DNA of 64,000 bases from contig CP065590.1 of the NCBI GenBank assembly GCA_016025055.1, forward strand, positions 4,340,001 through 4,404,000, in the 5' to 3' direction. This document shows, in pieces, positions 37,028 through 45,713 of this stretch (positions are counted from its first letter, which is position 1; the number at the start of each line of letters is the position of its first letter). The DNA is from Chryseobacterium indologenes. Its GTDB lineage: Bacteria > Bacteroidota > Bacteroidia > Flavobacteriales > Weeksellaceae. The translations under genes and the position numbers were made by a program. A model generated the notes under the pieces. The model saw nothing but the letters and a program-made list of their open reading frames with translations. It did no database searches and was not told where the DNA came from.

Positions 37028-37891
37028 TTACGAATTTTTCAAAGCTTCTGCTCCGGAAACAATTTCCAAAATTTCATTGGTAATTGCAGCCTGTCTTGCT
37101 TTGTTGTAGAAGATCACAAGATCATTCTTTAAAGCCTGAGCGTTGTCTGTTGCTTTGTGCATTGCCGTCATTCTCGCTCCGTGCTCTGATGCTATTGAAT
37201 CTAAGATTGCTTTGAAGATCTGAGTTTTGATAGACTTTGGAATCAAATTATCAAGAATCTCAGCTCTGTTCGGTTCAAAGATATAGTCTGTTTCAACCTC
37301 TGATTCTGTGTTTTCAGGCATTGAGATCGGAAGAACCTGTTCTGTAGTTACTTCCTGAGTTGCAGCATTAACGAATTTATTGTAAATAACATATACTTCG
37401 TCAAATTTCCCTTCTGTGAAACTTGTCATTACTCCTTCAACAATGTGAGCAACTGTATCAAAGTTCATGTTATCATACACAGAGCTTCCATTGGCATATA
37501 CCGTACGACTTTTTCTTACTGCATCATATACCTTTTTTCCAACAGGAAGAACTTCAATCTCATATTGAGAATTGTTCTGAAACTGAAGGTTAAGCTCTTT
37601 TACGATTGAAGAGTTAAAAGCTCCCGCAAGACCTCTGTTTGAAGTAACAGCGATGAAAAGTATTCTTTTAACCTCTCTTTTCTGAGCATATACAGAAATC
37701 TGATCAGGATCTGAGCTAGAATTTACATTCTGGATAAGCTCCTGTAATTTTTCAGAATATGGTCTTAGCATTACGATTGCATCCTGTGCTTTTTTAAGTT
37801 TCGCAGCGGAAACCATTTTCATAGCACGTGTAATCTGCATCGTAGATGAAATTGACGTAATTCTGCCTCGTATTTCTTTTAAGTTTGCCAT
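37028..37891 (-). CDS. atpG: ATP synthase F1 subunit gamma
   Basis: A 287-residue central-stalk rotor subunit. The N-terminal coiled-coil helix MANLKEIRGRITSISSTMQITRAMKMVSAAKLKKAQ and the C-terminal HGARMTAMHKATDNAQALKNDLVIFYNKARQAAITNEI are both diagnostic. Last gene of the operon, 77 bases after atpA; the gap contains repeats that could form alternative hairpins. Normal length. Confidence 0.97.
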   Translation of the reverse strand: MANLKEIRGRITSISSTMQITRAMKMVSAAKLKKAQDAIVMLRPYSEKLQELIQNVNSSSDPDQISVYAQKREVKRILFIAVTSNRGLAGAFNSSIVKELNLQFQNNSQYEIEVLPVGKKVYDAVRKSRTVYANGSSVYDNMNFDTVAHIVEGVMTSFTEGKFDEVYVIYNKFVNAATQEVTTEQVLPISMPENTESEVETDYIFEPNRAEILDNLIPKSIKTQIFKAILDSIASEHGARMTAMHKATDNAQALKNDLVIFYNKARQAAITNEILEIVSGAEALKNS

Positions 37892-37903
37892 TAATGTGGG
37901 TTC

Positions 37904-37957
37904 AAAGTTTAAGGTCTAAAGTTTAAGGCTTAAAACATTATATTTTAAACCTTAAAC
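37904..37957 (-). repeat. Direct and inverted repeats in the atpA-atpG gap
   Basis: AAAGTTTAAGG occurs twice with a 14-base period (37904-37914, 37918-37928), and CCTTAAAC at 37950-37957 is complementary to either copy. Two mutually exclusive hairpins are therefore possible in the mRNA just before atpG. Confidence 0.65.
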
Positions 37958-37968
37958 ATTGAATTTTT

Positions 37969-39546
37969 TTAGTTGTATTTAGAAGCTAAATCGTTAGCTG
38001 CCTGCTTAAGAACGCTTGTAATATCATTATCGATTTTCCCAGCCTTAATTGCAGCCATTGTATCAGGGTGCTTGGATCTTAGGAATTCGATATATTCAGT
38101 TTGGAATTCTTTTACTTTTCTGATAGGAACGTTTCTCAACAAGTTCTCAGTACCTGCGTAGATCATAGCTACCTGGCTGTCTACAGGAAGTGGAGAGTTA
38201 ACCGGCTGCTTAAGAAGCTCTACGTTTCTTTCTCCTTTAGAAATTACTGCCAAAGTAGAAGCATCAAGGTCAGAACCGAATTTAGCAAACGCTTCCAGCT
38301 CCTTGTACTGAGCCTGGTCAAGCTTCAATGTACCGGAAACTTTTTTCATTGATTTGATCTGAGCGTTACCTCCTACTCTCGATACAGAGATACCTACGTT
38401 GATCGCAGGACGAACCCCTGAGTTGAATAGATCAGACTCCAGGAAGATCTGTCCGTCTGTAATAGAGATTACGTTTGTAGGGATATATGCAGAAACGTCA
38501 CCAGCCTGAGTTTCGATAATCGGAAGTGCCGTTAATGAACCACCACCTTTTACAATTGGTTTCAGAGACTCTGGTAAGTCATTCATCTGGCTTGCAATAT
38601 TATCATCAGCGATTACTTTTGCAGCTCTTTCCAATAGTCTTGAGTGAAGATAGAAAACGTCTCCAGGGTAAGCTTCACGGCCCGGTGGTCTTCTTAAAAG
38701 TAGAGAAAGCTCACGGTAAGCAACAGCTTGTTTAGATAAATCATCATAAACGATAAGCGCCGGTCTACCTGTATCTCTGAAGAATTCACCGATAGCAGCA
38801 CCTGCCATCGCAGAATATACCTGCATTGGAACAGGATCTGATGCGTTAGCCGCAACGATTACAGTATATGCTAAAGCTCCTTTATCAGAAAGAGTTTTAA
38901 CGATTTGTGCTACAGTAGAAGCTTTCTGACCGATAGCAACATATATACAATATACTGGCTGACCAGCATCAAAGAATTCTTTTTGGTTGATGATCGTATC
39001 GATCGCAACAGTAGTTTTACCTGTTTGTCTGTCACCGATGATAAGCTCTCTTTGTCCTCTTCCTACAGGGATCATAGAGTCGATTGCCACGATACCTGAC
39101 TGTAAAGGCTCAGTTACCGGCTGTCTGAAGATAACTCCAGGAGCCTTTCTTTCCAATGGCATTTCGTATAATTCTCCAGTAATAGGACCTTTACCATCGA
39201 TAGGGTTACCAAGAGTATCCACTACTCTTCCTAACATTCCTTCTCCTACTTTGATAGAAGAGATTCTGTTTGTTCTTCTTACTGTATCCCCTTCTTTTAC
39301 TAATTTACTTTCACCAAGTAGAGCAACACCTACGTTGTCTTCTTCAAGGTTAAGTACAATACCTTCTACATCACTAGAAAATTTCACCAACTCTCCGTAT
39401 TGTACGTTTTCTAACCCGTATACACGAGCAATACCATCACCGATGGTTAAAACTGTACCTACTTCCTCAACGTTTGATTGAGTATCGAAGTTGGCCAATT
39501 GCTGTTTTAAGATCGCAGATACTTCTGCCGGATTTATTTCTGCCAT
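37969..39546 (-). CDS. atpA: ATP synthase F1 subunit alpha
   Basis: A 525-residue regulatory subunit of the F1 hexamer. Walker [10 protein letters not shown] at residues 171-179; [47 protein letters not shown] includes the Walker B region and the arginine-containing catalytic interface; [18 protein letters not shown] is typical. It follows atpH by 16 bases. The coding beta subunit (atpD) is not in the operon. Complete. Confidence 0.98.
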   Translation of the reverse strand: MAEINPAEVSAILKQQLANFDTQSNVEEVGTVLTIGDGIARVYGLENVQYGELVKFSSDVEGIVLNLEEDNVGVALLGESKLVKEGDTVRRTNRISSIKVGEGMLGRVVDTLGNPIDGKGPITGELYEMPLERKAPGVIFRQPVTEPLQSGIVAIDSMIPVGRGQRELIIGDRQTGKTTVAIDTIINQKEFFDAGQPVYCIYVAIGQKASTVAQIVKTLSDKGALAYTVIVAANASDPVPMQVYSAMAGAAIGEFFRDTGRPALIVYDDLSKQAVAYRELSLLLRRPPGREAYPGDVFYLHSRLLERAAKVIADDNIASQMNDLPESLKPIVKGGGSLTALPIIETQAGDVSAYIPTNVISITDGQIFLESDLFNSGVRPAINVGISVSRVGGNAQIKSMKKVSGTLKLDQAQYKELEAFAKFGSDLDASTLAVISKGERNVELLKQPVNSPLPVDSQVAMIYAGTENLLRNVPIRKVKEFQTEYIEFLRSKHPDTMAAIKAGKIDNDITSVLKQAANDLASKYN

Positions 39547-39562
39547 TGTATGGTTGTTTTTC

Positions 39563-40102
39563 TTAATTTAATTGAAAATCTTTTTTAACTTGGTTAAGTT
39601 TAGTCTTCACAGATGCATCTACCTGCTGGTCACCTACTCTTAGAACATATCCTCCAAGAATTTCCGGTTTTACAGTCACTGTAAGATCAAAGTTTGAATC
39701 AGCATTTACAAGATTGGTGGATCTTAAAATCTGATCAAGGTTTTCTTTTGAAAGCGGAGTTGCTGTGGTAAGCGTTACTCTCTGTACACCGCTAAGATCT
39801 TCAACTTTATTGATGAATTCCTGTGCAATGTTTTTCAATTGGTTCTCACGACCGTGTTTGATCACTAATCTGATCAGGTTTTGAGAAGAAACAGATAAAC
39901 CTTTGAATATTTCGTTTGCTACTTCTATTTTCTTCTTCGAATCGATGTAAGGAGTAAGGAAAAATTTGTTTAAATCTTTAGATTCAGACATTACCTTTAC
40001 TACATCTTTCATTTCTGAAAATACAGTAGCCGTTTGACCTGCTTCATTGGTGAAGTCAAGTAAACCTTGTGCGTATCTTTTAGCTACTTTAGATGTAAGC
40101 AT
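39563..40102 (-). CDS. atpH: ATP synthase F1 subunit delta
   Basis: A 179-residue peripheral-stalk (OSCP-type) subunit: N-terminal [20 protein letters not shown], middle [23 protein letters not shown]-terminal [28 protein letters not shown], which is the conserved delta-family ending. It connects F1 alpha to the b subunit and begins 2 bases after the atpF stop, so translation is likely coupled. Confidence 0.96.
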   Translation of the reverse strand: MLTSKVAKRYAQGLLDFTNEAGQTATVFSEMKDVVKVMSESKDLNKFFLTPYIDSKKKIEVANEIFKGLSVSSQNLIRLVIKHGRENQLKNIAQEFINKVEDLSGVQRVTLTTATPLSKENLDQILRSTNLVNADSNFDLTVTVKPEILGGYVLRVGDQQVDASVKTKLNQVKKDFQLN

Positions 40103-40104
40103 TC

Positions 40105-40602
40105 TTAGTTAAGGTTTGATTTGTTTAAATAATTTTGAACTAATTCGTTTTGAGCTTCGCTGTTGTCTAATTTTTGTTTCAAGATAGACTCAGCAATGTT
40201 CACAGATAAAGTACCGATTTGAGTTTTGATGTCTGCCATGGCAGCATTTTTCTCAGCCTGGATAGTCTGCTTGGCAGCTTCGATCAATTTGTCTCCTTCA
40301 GATTTAGCAGCATCTTTAGCTTCTCCTACGATTCTGTCCTTAATCTCTCTAGCTTCTTTAAGGATAGCATCTCTTTCGATTTTAGCTTCACGAATAATTC
40401 TTTCGTTATCTTCTTTTAAAGTTTCCATTTCTTTTCTAGCCAATTTAGCTTGATTAAGAGCATCAACAATAGAAGTTTCTCTGTCGTTGATAGACTTTAA
40501 AATAGGTTTCCAAGCGAATTTACCTAACAGAAATAATAACGCTAGAAAAATAACAGACTGGATAATAAATAATCCTGATGAAAACTGATGAATTAATTCC
40601 AT
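40105..40602 (-). CDS. atpF: ATP synthase F0 subunit b
   Basis: 165 residues: one N-terminal membrane helix (SGLFIIQSVIFLALLFLLGKFAW) followed by KPILKSINDRETSIVDALNQAKLARKEME and a long charged coiled coil that forms the peripheral stalk. Normal length. It lies 83 bases after atpE, a gap that holds a strong hairpin, and 2 bases before atpH. Confidence 0.96.
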   Translation of the reverse strand: MELIHQFSSGLFIIQSVIFLALLFLLGKFAWKPILKSINDRETSIVDALNQAKLARKEMETLKEDNERIIREAKIERDAILKEAREIKDRIVGEAKDAAKSEGDKLIEAAKQTIQAEKNAAMADIKTQIGTLSVNIAESILKQKLDNSEAQNELVQNYLNKSNLN

Positions 40603-40639
40603 TATATAAATGTATAAATAATTATTACTTTTTTTAAAG

Positions 40640-40676
40640 AATCATTACCTGCAACCAACCGTTGCAGATAATGATT
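40640..40676 (-). promoter_or_regulatory. 16-bp hairpin between atpE and atpF
   Basis: AATCATTACCTGCAAC / GTTGCAGATAATGATT with one mismatch and a 5-base loop, located 9 bases after the atpE stop. There is no T run on the minus strand (TCTTTAAAAAAAG follows), so it is not a classical terminator. It may protect the atpE message end or lower expression of downstream genes relative to the c subunit. Confidence 0.75.
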
Positions 40677-40685
40677 TGAGTTTAA

Positions 40686-40880
40686 TTAGTTTACTGCGAA
40701 TAGAGCAGCAAACGCAACACCTTCTACAAGTGCAGCTGCGATAAGCATAGCTGTTTGGATTTTTCCAGATTGTTCAGGTTGTCTAGCGATAGCTTCAAGA
40801 GCAGCAGCTCCGATTTTACCAAGACCGATACCTACACCTAGTACTACGATACCAGCACCTACAATTTTAGGGATTTCCAT
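40686..40880 (-). CDS. atpE: ATP synthase F0 subunit c
   Basis: A 64-residue proteolipid, two membrane helices around the polar loop ARQPE (residues 32-36), with the ion-carrying Glu53 in ALVEGVAFAAL. There is no serine or threonine directly after the glutamate, and the first helix lacks the glutamine seen in sodium-type rings, so I infer proton coupling. It forms the rotating c-ring. A strong hairpin follows its stop, consistent with its higher stoichiometry. Confidence 0.96.
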   Translation of the reverse strand: MEIPKIVGAGIVVLGVGIGLGKIGAAALEAIARQPEQSGKIQTAMLIAAALVEGVAFAALFAVN

Positions 40881-40929
40881 AATATATAATTTTAAAAAAT
40901 TTGTTTAAATACTATTAATTTCAATTTGA

Positions 40930-42027
40930 TTAGTGAGCTGCGTGGTGTTCATGCTCATGCTCTTCCACTGCCATTCCGATAAACAAAGCGGATAACATCG
41001 TAAAGATATATGCCTGAAGGAATGCTACCAATACTTCCAATAAATAAATTACTAATGTTAAGAACGGGAATGCTACACCAGCAATAAAGTTCTTGAATAC
41101 ATAGATCAAACCGATCAAACTCATTACCACAATGTGACCTGCCGTCATGTTGGCAAAAAGTCGGATCATCAATGCAAATGGCTTAGTGATTGTTCCTAAT
41201 AATTCGATAGGAAGCATGATCAGCTTCATTGGCACTGGTACTCCCGGCATCCAGAAGATGTGTTTCCAGTAATCTTTATTGGCAGAGAATGTAGTAATAA
41301 GATATGTAAGGATAGCAAGGAAGAATGTCATTGTAATATTACCTGTAACATTGATTCCAAAAGGCATCAATCCTAAAACGTTAAGGAAAAGAATAAAGAA
41401 GAATACCGTCAATAAATAACCCATAAATCTCTTATACTTATGTCCGATGTTTGGGATAGCCACCTCGTCTCTCACAAAAATAATCAGTGGCTCCAAGAAT
41501 CTTGCTGCTCCTGTAGGGATAGCAGACTTCTTGTAAGATTTAGCCATTCCTGTGAACAACGCCAACATAAAGATTGACACTAATAAAATAATCAGTACAC
41601 TTTTTGTAATTGAAAGATCTAATGGTTTTTCATTAGTCGGATGACCGTGATCATCAAGAGTTATAGTTCCTGCTGCATCCGTCTTATAAATCTTTTCGTG
41701 GTGCAACACATAAAAAGATCCGTCTACTTCAGTCGGCTCACCGTGCATAAAGCCTTCTTTATTACTCATGAAAGCGTGGAAACCGTTATCATAAATAATA
41801 ACCGGAAGAGGGAAACCGATATGGTGACCATCTTTGTCAACCATCAATGTGAAATCATGAGCATCCAATAAGTGATGATCGATGAATTCTTTGTTTTCTT
41901 TACTTACTTTGTCTTTCTCTGAAAGCTCTTGAGCAGGAGCCGCCCCAGCAGTAGCCTCGCCGTGCTGTGCAGACACCAAGTTTAATACAAAAATACTGTA
42001 GAATAAAACTGCGAATTTCTTAAACAT
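40930..42027 (-). CDS. atpB: ATP synthase F0 subunit a
   Basis: A 365-residue stator channel subunit. N-terminal signal-like segment MFKKFAVLFYSIFVLNLVSAQHG and a periplasmic extension typical of Bacteroidota AtpB. The channel core KPFALMIRLFANMTAGHIVVMSLIGLIYV carries the essential arginine. The C-terminus ends in a histidine-rich EEHEHEHHAAH. The start at 42027 fits the signal peptide; an 8-residue longer form from 42051 is possible. It precedes atpE by 49 bases. Confidence 0.95.
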   Translation of the reverse strand: MFKKFAVLFYSIFVLNLVSAQHGEATAGAAPAQELSEKDKVSKENKEFIDHHLLDAHDFTLMVDKDGHHIGFPLPVIIYDNGFHAFMSNKEGFMHGEPTEVDGSFYVLHHEKIYKTDAAGTITLDDHGHPTNEKPLDLSITKSVLIILLVSIFMLALFTGMAKSYKKSAIPTGAARFLEPLIIFVRDEVAIPNIGHKYKRFMGYLLTVFFFILFLNVLGLMPFGINVTGNITMTFFLAILTYLITTFSANKDYWKHIFWMPGVPVPMKLIMLPIELLGTITKPFALMIRLFANMTAGHIVVMSLIGLIYVFKNFIAGVAFPFLTLVIYLLEVLVAFLQAYIFTMLSALFIGMAVEEHEHEHHAAH

Positions 42028-42086
42028 TGATAGGTTTTTTTCGTTGTGCAAAAATATAATATTTTTTCTAGTTTCAATAAATAATT

Positions 42087-42458
42087 TTACTGTTTTTTAT
42101 CATGATTAATGAGCTTGATTGCATAGTACGTAAGCAGTGCTGTCAGGACGAAATATGGCATGATAAAATGAAATTTATAGCCCGGGATCGTCTCAAAGTT
42201 CAATTTTTTCCTGATTAAGTACATTAAACCGAATTTTAAAAGGATCAAACCGATAACCGATAATCCTAAAAATTCAGGGGCTACTCTATTGATCAGAATA
42301 ATCAGGGTAATCATCATCATAAACATGACACTCAGGAAAAGATAAAATTTAATGATGATTATTTCATCAAGATGAAAAACAAATTTCCATAGAGAAAAAT
42401 GAATAAGGAATGTTAAGAACAGTAAGACGACTACAAGAATATTAGGATTAGATTTCAT
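42087..42458 (-). CDS. Small membrane protein at the head of the ATP synthase operon (DUF6168-like)
   Basis: 123 residues with four predicted helices (ILVVVLLFLTFLIHFSLW, IIKFYLFLSVMFMMMITLIILI, FLGLSVIGLILLKFGLMYL, FIMPYFVLTALLTYYAIKL). In flavobacteria a protein of this kind (DUF6168) lies just before atpB, usually preceded by an AtpZ/AtpI gene. Here the AtpZ gene is not found upstream. It probably helps assemble or supply ions to F0, by analogy with AtpI; this is inference. The match is from context and topology. Confidence 0.7.
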   Translation of the reverse strand: MKSNPNILVVVLLFLTFLIHFSLWKFVFHLDEIIIIKFYLFLSVMFMMMITLIILINRVAPEFLGLSVIGLILLKFGLMYLIRKKLNFETIPGYKFHFIMPYFVLTALLTYYAIKLINHDKKQ

Positions 42459-42510
42459 TCTCTATTTATTTTCGTCCATGATATAAACCATGGCCAATTT
42501 TATTTGATCG

Positions 42511-42518
42511 CAAAAATA
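42511..42518 (-). promoter_or_regulatory. Candidate -7 box of the ATP synthase operon
   Basis: Minus-strand TATTTTTG (TAnnTTTG), 52 bases before the first start. A clear -33 element is not seen, so support is modest. Confidence 0.4.
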
Positions 42519-42576
42519 GACTTTTTCTATCGTATTATCCTATGATTTGATAATTATCATTTTTATCTATATATAA

Positions 42577-43464
42577 TATGGTACATACCAATCAAATAAT
42601 CTGTTTGACAAAAATAGATTTTATCATAACGGAAAGGGATCTTATGATGATGTGATAAAAGGCATCAATGTTTTACTTAATAATAAATCTTACAAAGAAC
42701 GTACTGGATTATTATCAGTAATGAATATCGATTCCGATCCTATTGAGTCCTATGAGCATATTAAAAGTCTGGATTTAAAAGGCGGTGATTATTTATTTCC
42801 TTACGGTACATACGACAATCCGCCATTAGGAAAAACGGAAGGCACTGAAAATACATATTATGCAGACTGGCTGATCAAAATTTTCGATACATGGTACAAC
42901 GAAAAGGAAGAAACAAGACCCTCTCTCCGGTTATTTGGAGATATTACCACTTCCATATTAGGTAATGATCTTATGGCAGATTATCTCGGAAACAAAAACA
43001 ATGAAGTACTAGTTATTGAAACCGATGGTTCTATGGAAGCTGTAGATGGACTGAAATCCTGTGGAGACGGCTTTACAAAAACAGGTGCCAATGTAAGTTC
43101 CTTTTCTATTAATCAGGCTTTAGACACGCCTCTAGCCAAGCTTTATCATCATAGTCATAAACATTTATGCAAGCAATGCAGATTATGTCCTATTAATGAA
43201 ACATGTGGCGGCGGTGATTTAGCCAACAGATACTCTTCCGAGAATGGCTTTGATAATCCTCCCATTTATTGTTCAGATCTAGAAAAGCTGATTTCCCATA
43301 TTCAAAACAGAATAATAGACAGATTACCGGAGCAACTTGTAGAAGAAGCCGGAATAGAAAGATTAACTCCTGAAAAAATTCAAAAAATAAGAAATCAAAA
43401 TATTATTGAAGATACCGCAGTTTACACAGACGAACTATTAAGTCATTTTTACGCAAAAGCTTAG
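42577..43464 (+). pseudogene. Radical SAM/SPASM maturase remnant lacking its catalytic domain
   Basis: The open frame from 42577 reads YGTYQSNNLFDKNRFYHNGK then GSYDDVIKGINVLLNN. That is the start of the post-barrel region of FxsB-like radical SAM/SPASM peptide-modifying enzymes (NDKxRFYHNGKGSY). KSCGDGFTKTGANV and the SPASM-type cysteines CKQCRLCPINETCGGGDL follow, ending FYAKA. The N-terminal barrel with the CxxxCxxC iron-sulfur motif is missing: a stop lies just upstream and the DNA before it is the ATP synthase promoter region. A GTG at 42652 could start a 270-residue product, but without the SAM domain it would be inactive. I call it a truncated pseudogene. Confidence 0.72.
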
Positions 43465-43516
43465 CATTTATAAACATATATCGTCTGCATAAATAAGAAT
43501 TTTAAAATTAATTCCT

Positions 43517-43524
43517 TATTTTTG
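43517..43524 (+). promoter_or_regulatory. -7 box of ffh
   Basis: TATTTTTG matches TAnnTTTG, 23 bases before the ATG at 43548. Confidence 0.5.
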
Positions 43525-43547
43525 CAAACCTATAATTTACAATACAT

Positions 43548-44909
43548 ATGTTTAATAGTTTACAGGATAAATTAGACAAGGCATTACATAATATTTCCGG
43601 ACGTGGAAAAATTACCGAAATCAATGTAGCGGAAACCGTAAAGGAGATCCGTAGAGCATTAGTGGATGCCGATGTTAACTATAAAGTTGCAAAAGACCTT
43701 ACGAAAAGGGTTCAGGATAAAGCCTTAGGAGAAAACGTTCTTACTTCCCTTACTCCTGGACAGTTGATGACTAAGATTGTTCATGATGAGTTGGTTGATC
43801 TGATGGGAGGTTCTCAGGAAGGGATCAATCTTTCAGGGAAGCCGACCGTGATTCTTATTGCAGGTCTTCAAGGTTCCGGTAAGACAACTTTCTCAGGAAA
43901 ACTTGCCAATTATCTACAAACAAAAAGAAATAAAAAACCTTTGCTGGTAGCATGTGACGTATACCGTCCTGCGGCGATTGACCAGCTAAAAGTATTGGGA
44001 GGACAGATTAATGTTCCCGTATATACTGAAGAAGGCGCTACAAATCCTTCTACCATTGCTGAAAATGCCATCAACTTTGCGAAAGCCAATAATCATGACG
44101 TAGTTATCGTGGATACAGCGGGGCGTTTGGCGATTGATGAGCAGATGATGAACGAGATAAAATCTGTGCATTATTTCATCAAACCACAGGAGACGCTTTT
44201 CGTAGTAGACTCTATGACAGGTCAGGATGCTGTGAATACTGCAAAAGCATTTAACGATGCTTTGAATTTCGATGGGGTTGTTTTAACCAAATTAGACGGT
44301 GATACAAGAGGGGGTGCTGCCCTGACGATCCGTTCCGTGGTTGAAAAACCAATCAAATTTATCTCTACAGGTGAAAAAATGGAAGCTTTAGATCTTTTCT
44401 ATCCGGAAAGAATGGCAGACAGAATCCTGGGAATGGGAGACGTTGTTTCCCTAGTAGAGAGAGCCCAGGAGCAGTTTGATGAAGAAGAAGCCAAAAAACT
44501 TCACAAAAAGATTGCTAAAAACGAATTTGGTTTTGACGACTTCCTGAAGCAGATCAACCAGATCAAGAAAATGGGTAACATGAAGGACTTAATGGGAATG
44601 ATCCCCGGAGTTGGAAAAGCAATTAAAGATGTTGAGATCAGTGATGATGCTTTTAAGCACATTGAAGCAATTATCCACTCCATGACTCCTGAAGAAAGAA
44701 GAAGACCCTCTATCATCAACACTCAAAGAAAGAACAGAATTGCCAAAGGTGCTGGAAGAAAAATTGAGGATGTAAACCAATTGATGAAGCAATTTGACCA
44801 GATGGGTAAAATGATGAAGATGATGCAGGGACCTCAGGGAAAGCAGATGATGCAGATGATGAGCAAAATGCCGAATATGCCGGGAATGGGCGGAATGTTT
44901 GGAAAATAA
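43548..44909 (+). CDS. ffh: Signal recognition particle protein Ffh
   Basis: A 453-residue SRP54 homologue that binds signal peptides of nascent membrane proteins and the SRP RNA. N domain, then the G domain with GLQGSGKTT (residues 106-114), VVIVDTAGRLAIDE and TKLDGDTRGGAAL, then the methionine-rich M domain with MTPEERRRPSIINTQRKNRIAKGAGR (RNA binding) and a tail MMKMMQGPQGKQMMQMM. Complete. Monocistronic with a strong terminator. Essential in most bacteria. Confidence 0.98.
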   Translation: MFNSLQDKLDKALHNISGRGKITEINVAETVKEIRRALVDADVNYKVAKDLTKRVQDKALGENVLTSLTPGQLMTKIVHDELVDLMGGSQEGINLSGKPTVILIAGLQGSGKTTFSGKLANYLQTKRNKKPLLVACDVYRPAAIDQLKVLGGQINVPVYTEEGATNPSTIAENAINFAKANNHDVVIVDTAGRLAIDEQMMNEIKSVHYFIKPQETLFVVDSMTGQDAVNTAKAFNDALNFDGVVLTKLDGDTRGGAALTIRSVVEKPIKFISTGEKMEALDLFYPERMADRILGMGDVVSLVERAQEQFDEEEAKKLHKKIAKNEFGFDDFLKQINQIKKMGNMKDLMGMIPGVGKAIKDVEISDDAFKHIEAIIHSMTPEERRRPSIINTQRKNRIAKGAGRKIEDVNQLMKQFDQMGKMMKMMQGPQGKQMMQMMSKMPNMPGMGGMFGK

Positions 44910-44936
44910 TCCAAAAAACGAACCTATTAAAATACA

Positions 44937-44968
44937 AAATCCGACTCAAAAGCGAGTCGGATTTTTTT
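44937..44968 (+). terminator. Terminator of ffh
   Basis: Perfect 11-bp stem AAATCCGACTC / GAGTCGGATTT with a 6-base loop, followed by a T run. It lies between converging genes and has A/T runs on both sides. Confidence 0.92.
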
Positions 44969-44992
44969 ATTTTGGTCTTACAATAAATAAAA

Positions 44993-45637
44993 TTATTTAT
45001 CTGATTTTTGTGCTTTACCTCTGATGAAATAAGACATTCCAATGTTAACTCCGAAAGTTTTAACGTTGGTTTTAACCTCTTTATTCAATACTGTCTCTTT
45101 ATTGGAGAACTGATCATAAGAAAGCCCTAAATTTAGTCCTAAAGATGGGGTTGCCATATAAGTTACTCCTCCTTTCACTTTCCATGCCAGCCCGTCTGTT
45201 GTTGTCTCATTTTGCAATAACGGATCGCCAATATACCCGCCATCACTCTTAAACTTTGTCGTATTCGAAGAATATCCTATGCCTGCTCCTAGGAACGGTA
45301 CAAATTTCGTAGAATTGGTGAAATAATAGGTAGCTGTAGGCATTACAGAAAAAGTAGAGCTTGTAGATTTATTGCCTTCAAACTTAGTGGTAGTAGTCAG
45401 ATAGCTCAGTTCCGCACCCACAGCCAACTTATCAATGACAAAATATCCTACAGAAGGAGAAATGGAAAAAGTATTTGTTTTAGGACCATCAATAGACTGA
45501 CCAGCTACCTTTATTGTAGAGGTGGTATTATTGAATCCCATTCCTGTGTTTCCACTGATTACCCAATCCCCTTTAGTCATCTGAGCGTTTGAAAGTCCGA
45601 AAAGTGCTACAGCACCTGCTAATAAAAGTTTATTCAT
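44993..45637 (-). CDS. Outer-membrane beta-barrel protein (paralogue A)
   Basis: 214 residues. The signal peptide MNKLLLAGAVALFGLSNAQ is shared almost exactly with the next gene. The mature part has alternating beta strands (GYFVIDKLAVGAELSYL, VMPTATYYFTNSTKFVPFLGAGIGYSS, TYMATPSLGLNLGLSYDQFSN, NVKTFGVNIGMSYFI), typical of OmpW/opacity-type eight-stranded barrels. The start at 45637 is chosen for the signal peptide. Function (adhesion, small-molecule pore or envelope stability) cannot be told. Confidence 0.8.
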   Translation of the reverse strand: MNKLLLAGAVALFGLSNAQMTKGDWVISGNTGMGFNNTTSTIKVAGQSIDGPKTNTFSISPSVGYFVIDKLAVGAELSYLTTTTKFEGNKSTSSTFSVMPTATYYFTNSTKFVPFLGAGIGYSSNTTKFKSDGGYIGDPLLQNETTTDGLAWKVKGGVTYMATPSLGLNLGLSYDQFSNKETVLNKEVKTNVKTFGVNIGMSYFIRGKAQKSDK

Positions 45638-45664
45638 GATTATTAAAAATTTGAGCAAATATAA

Positions 45665-45692
45665 AAAAACCCCAAGAAAATCTCAGGGTTTT
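45665..45692 (-). terminator. Terminator of paralogue B
   Basis: Minus-strand stem AAAACCC / GGGTTTT around a 13-base loop, then T run, 22 bases after the stop. Confidence 0.75.
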
Positions 45693-45713
45693 ATGTGCTA
45701 TATGTTTTGTTTA

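Noticed and set aside
38987..39481. 164-codon open frame on the plus strand inside atpA
   Set aside because: Antisense shadow of a highly conserved gene; no leader, composition atypical. Same reason applied to other long antisense frames in uvrA, ffh and the thiolase gene.
42652..43464. Complete radical SAM enzyme starting at GTG 42652
   Set aside because: No CxxxCxxC cluster motif; the homologous frame continues upstream of the GTG to a stop, so this is the back part of a larger gene.
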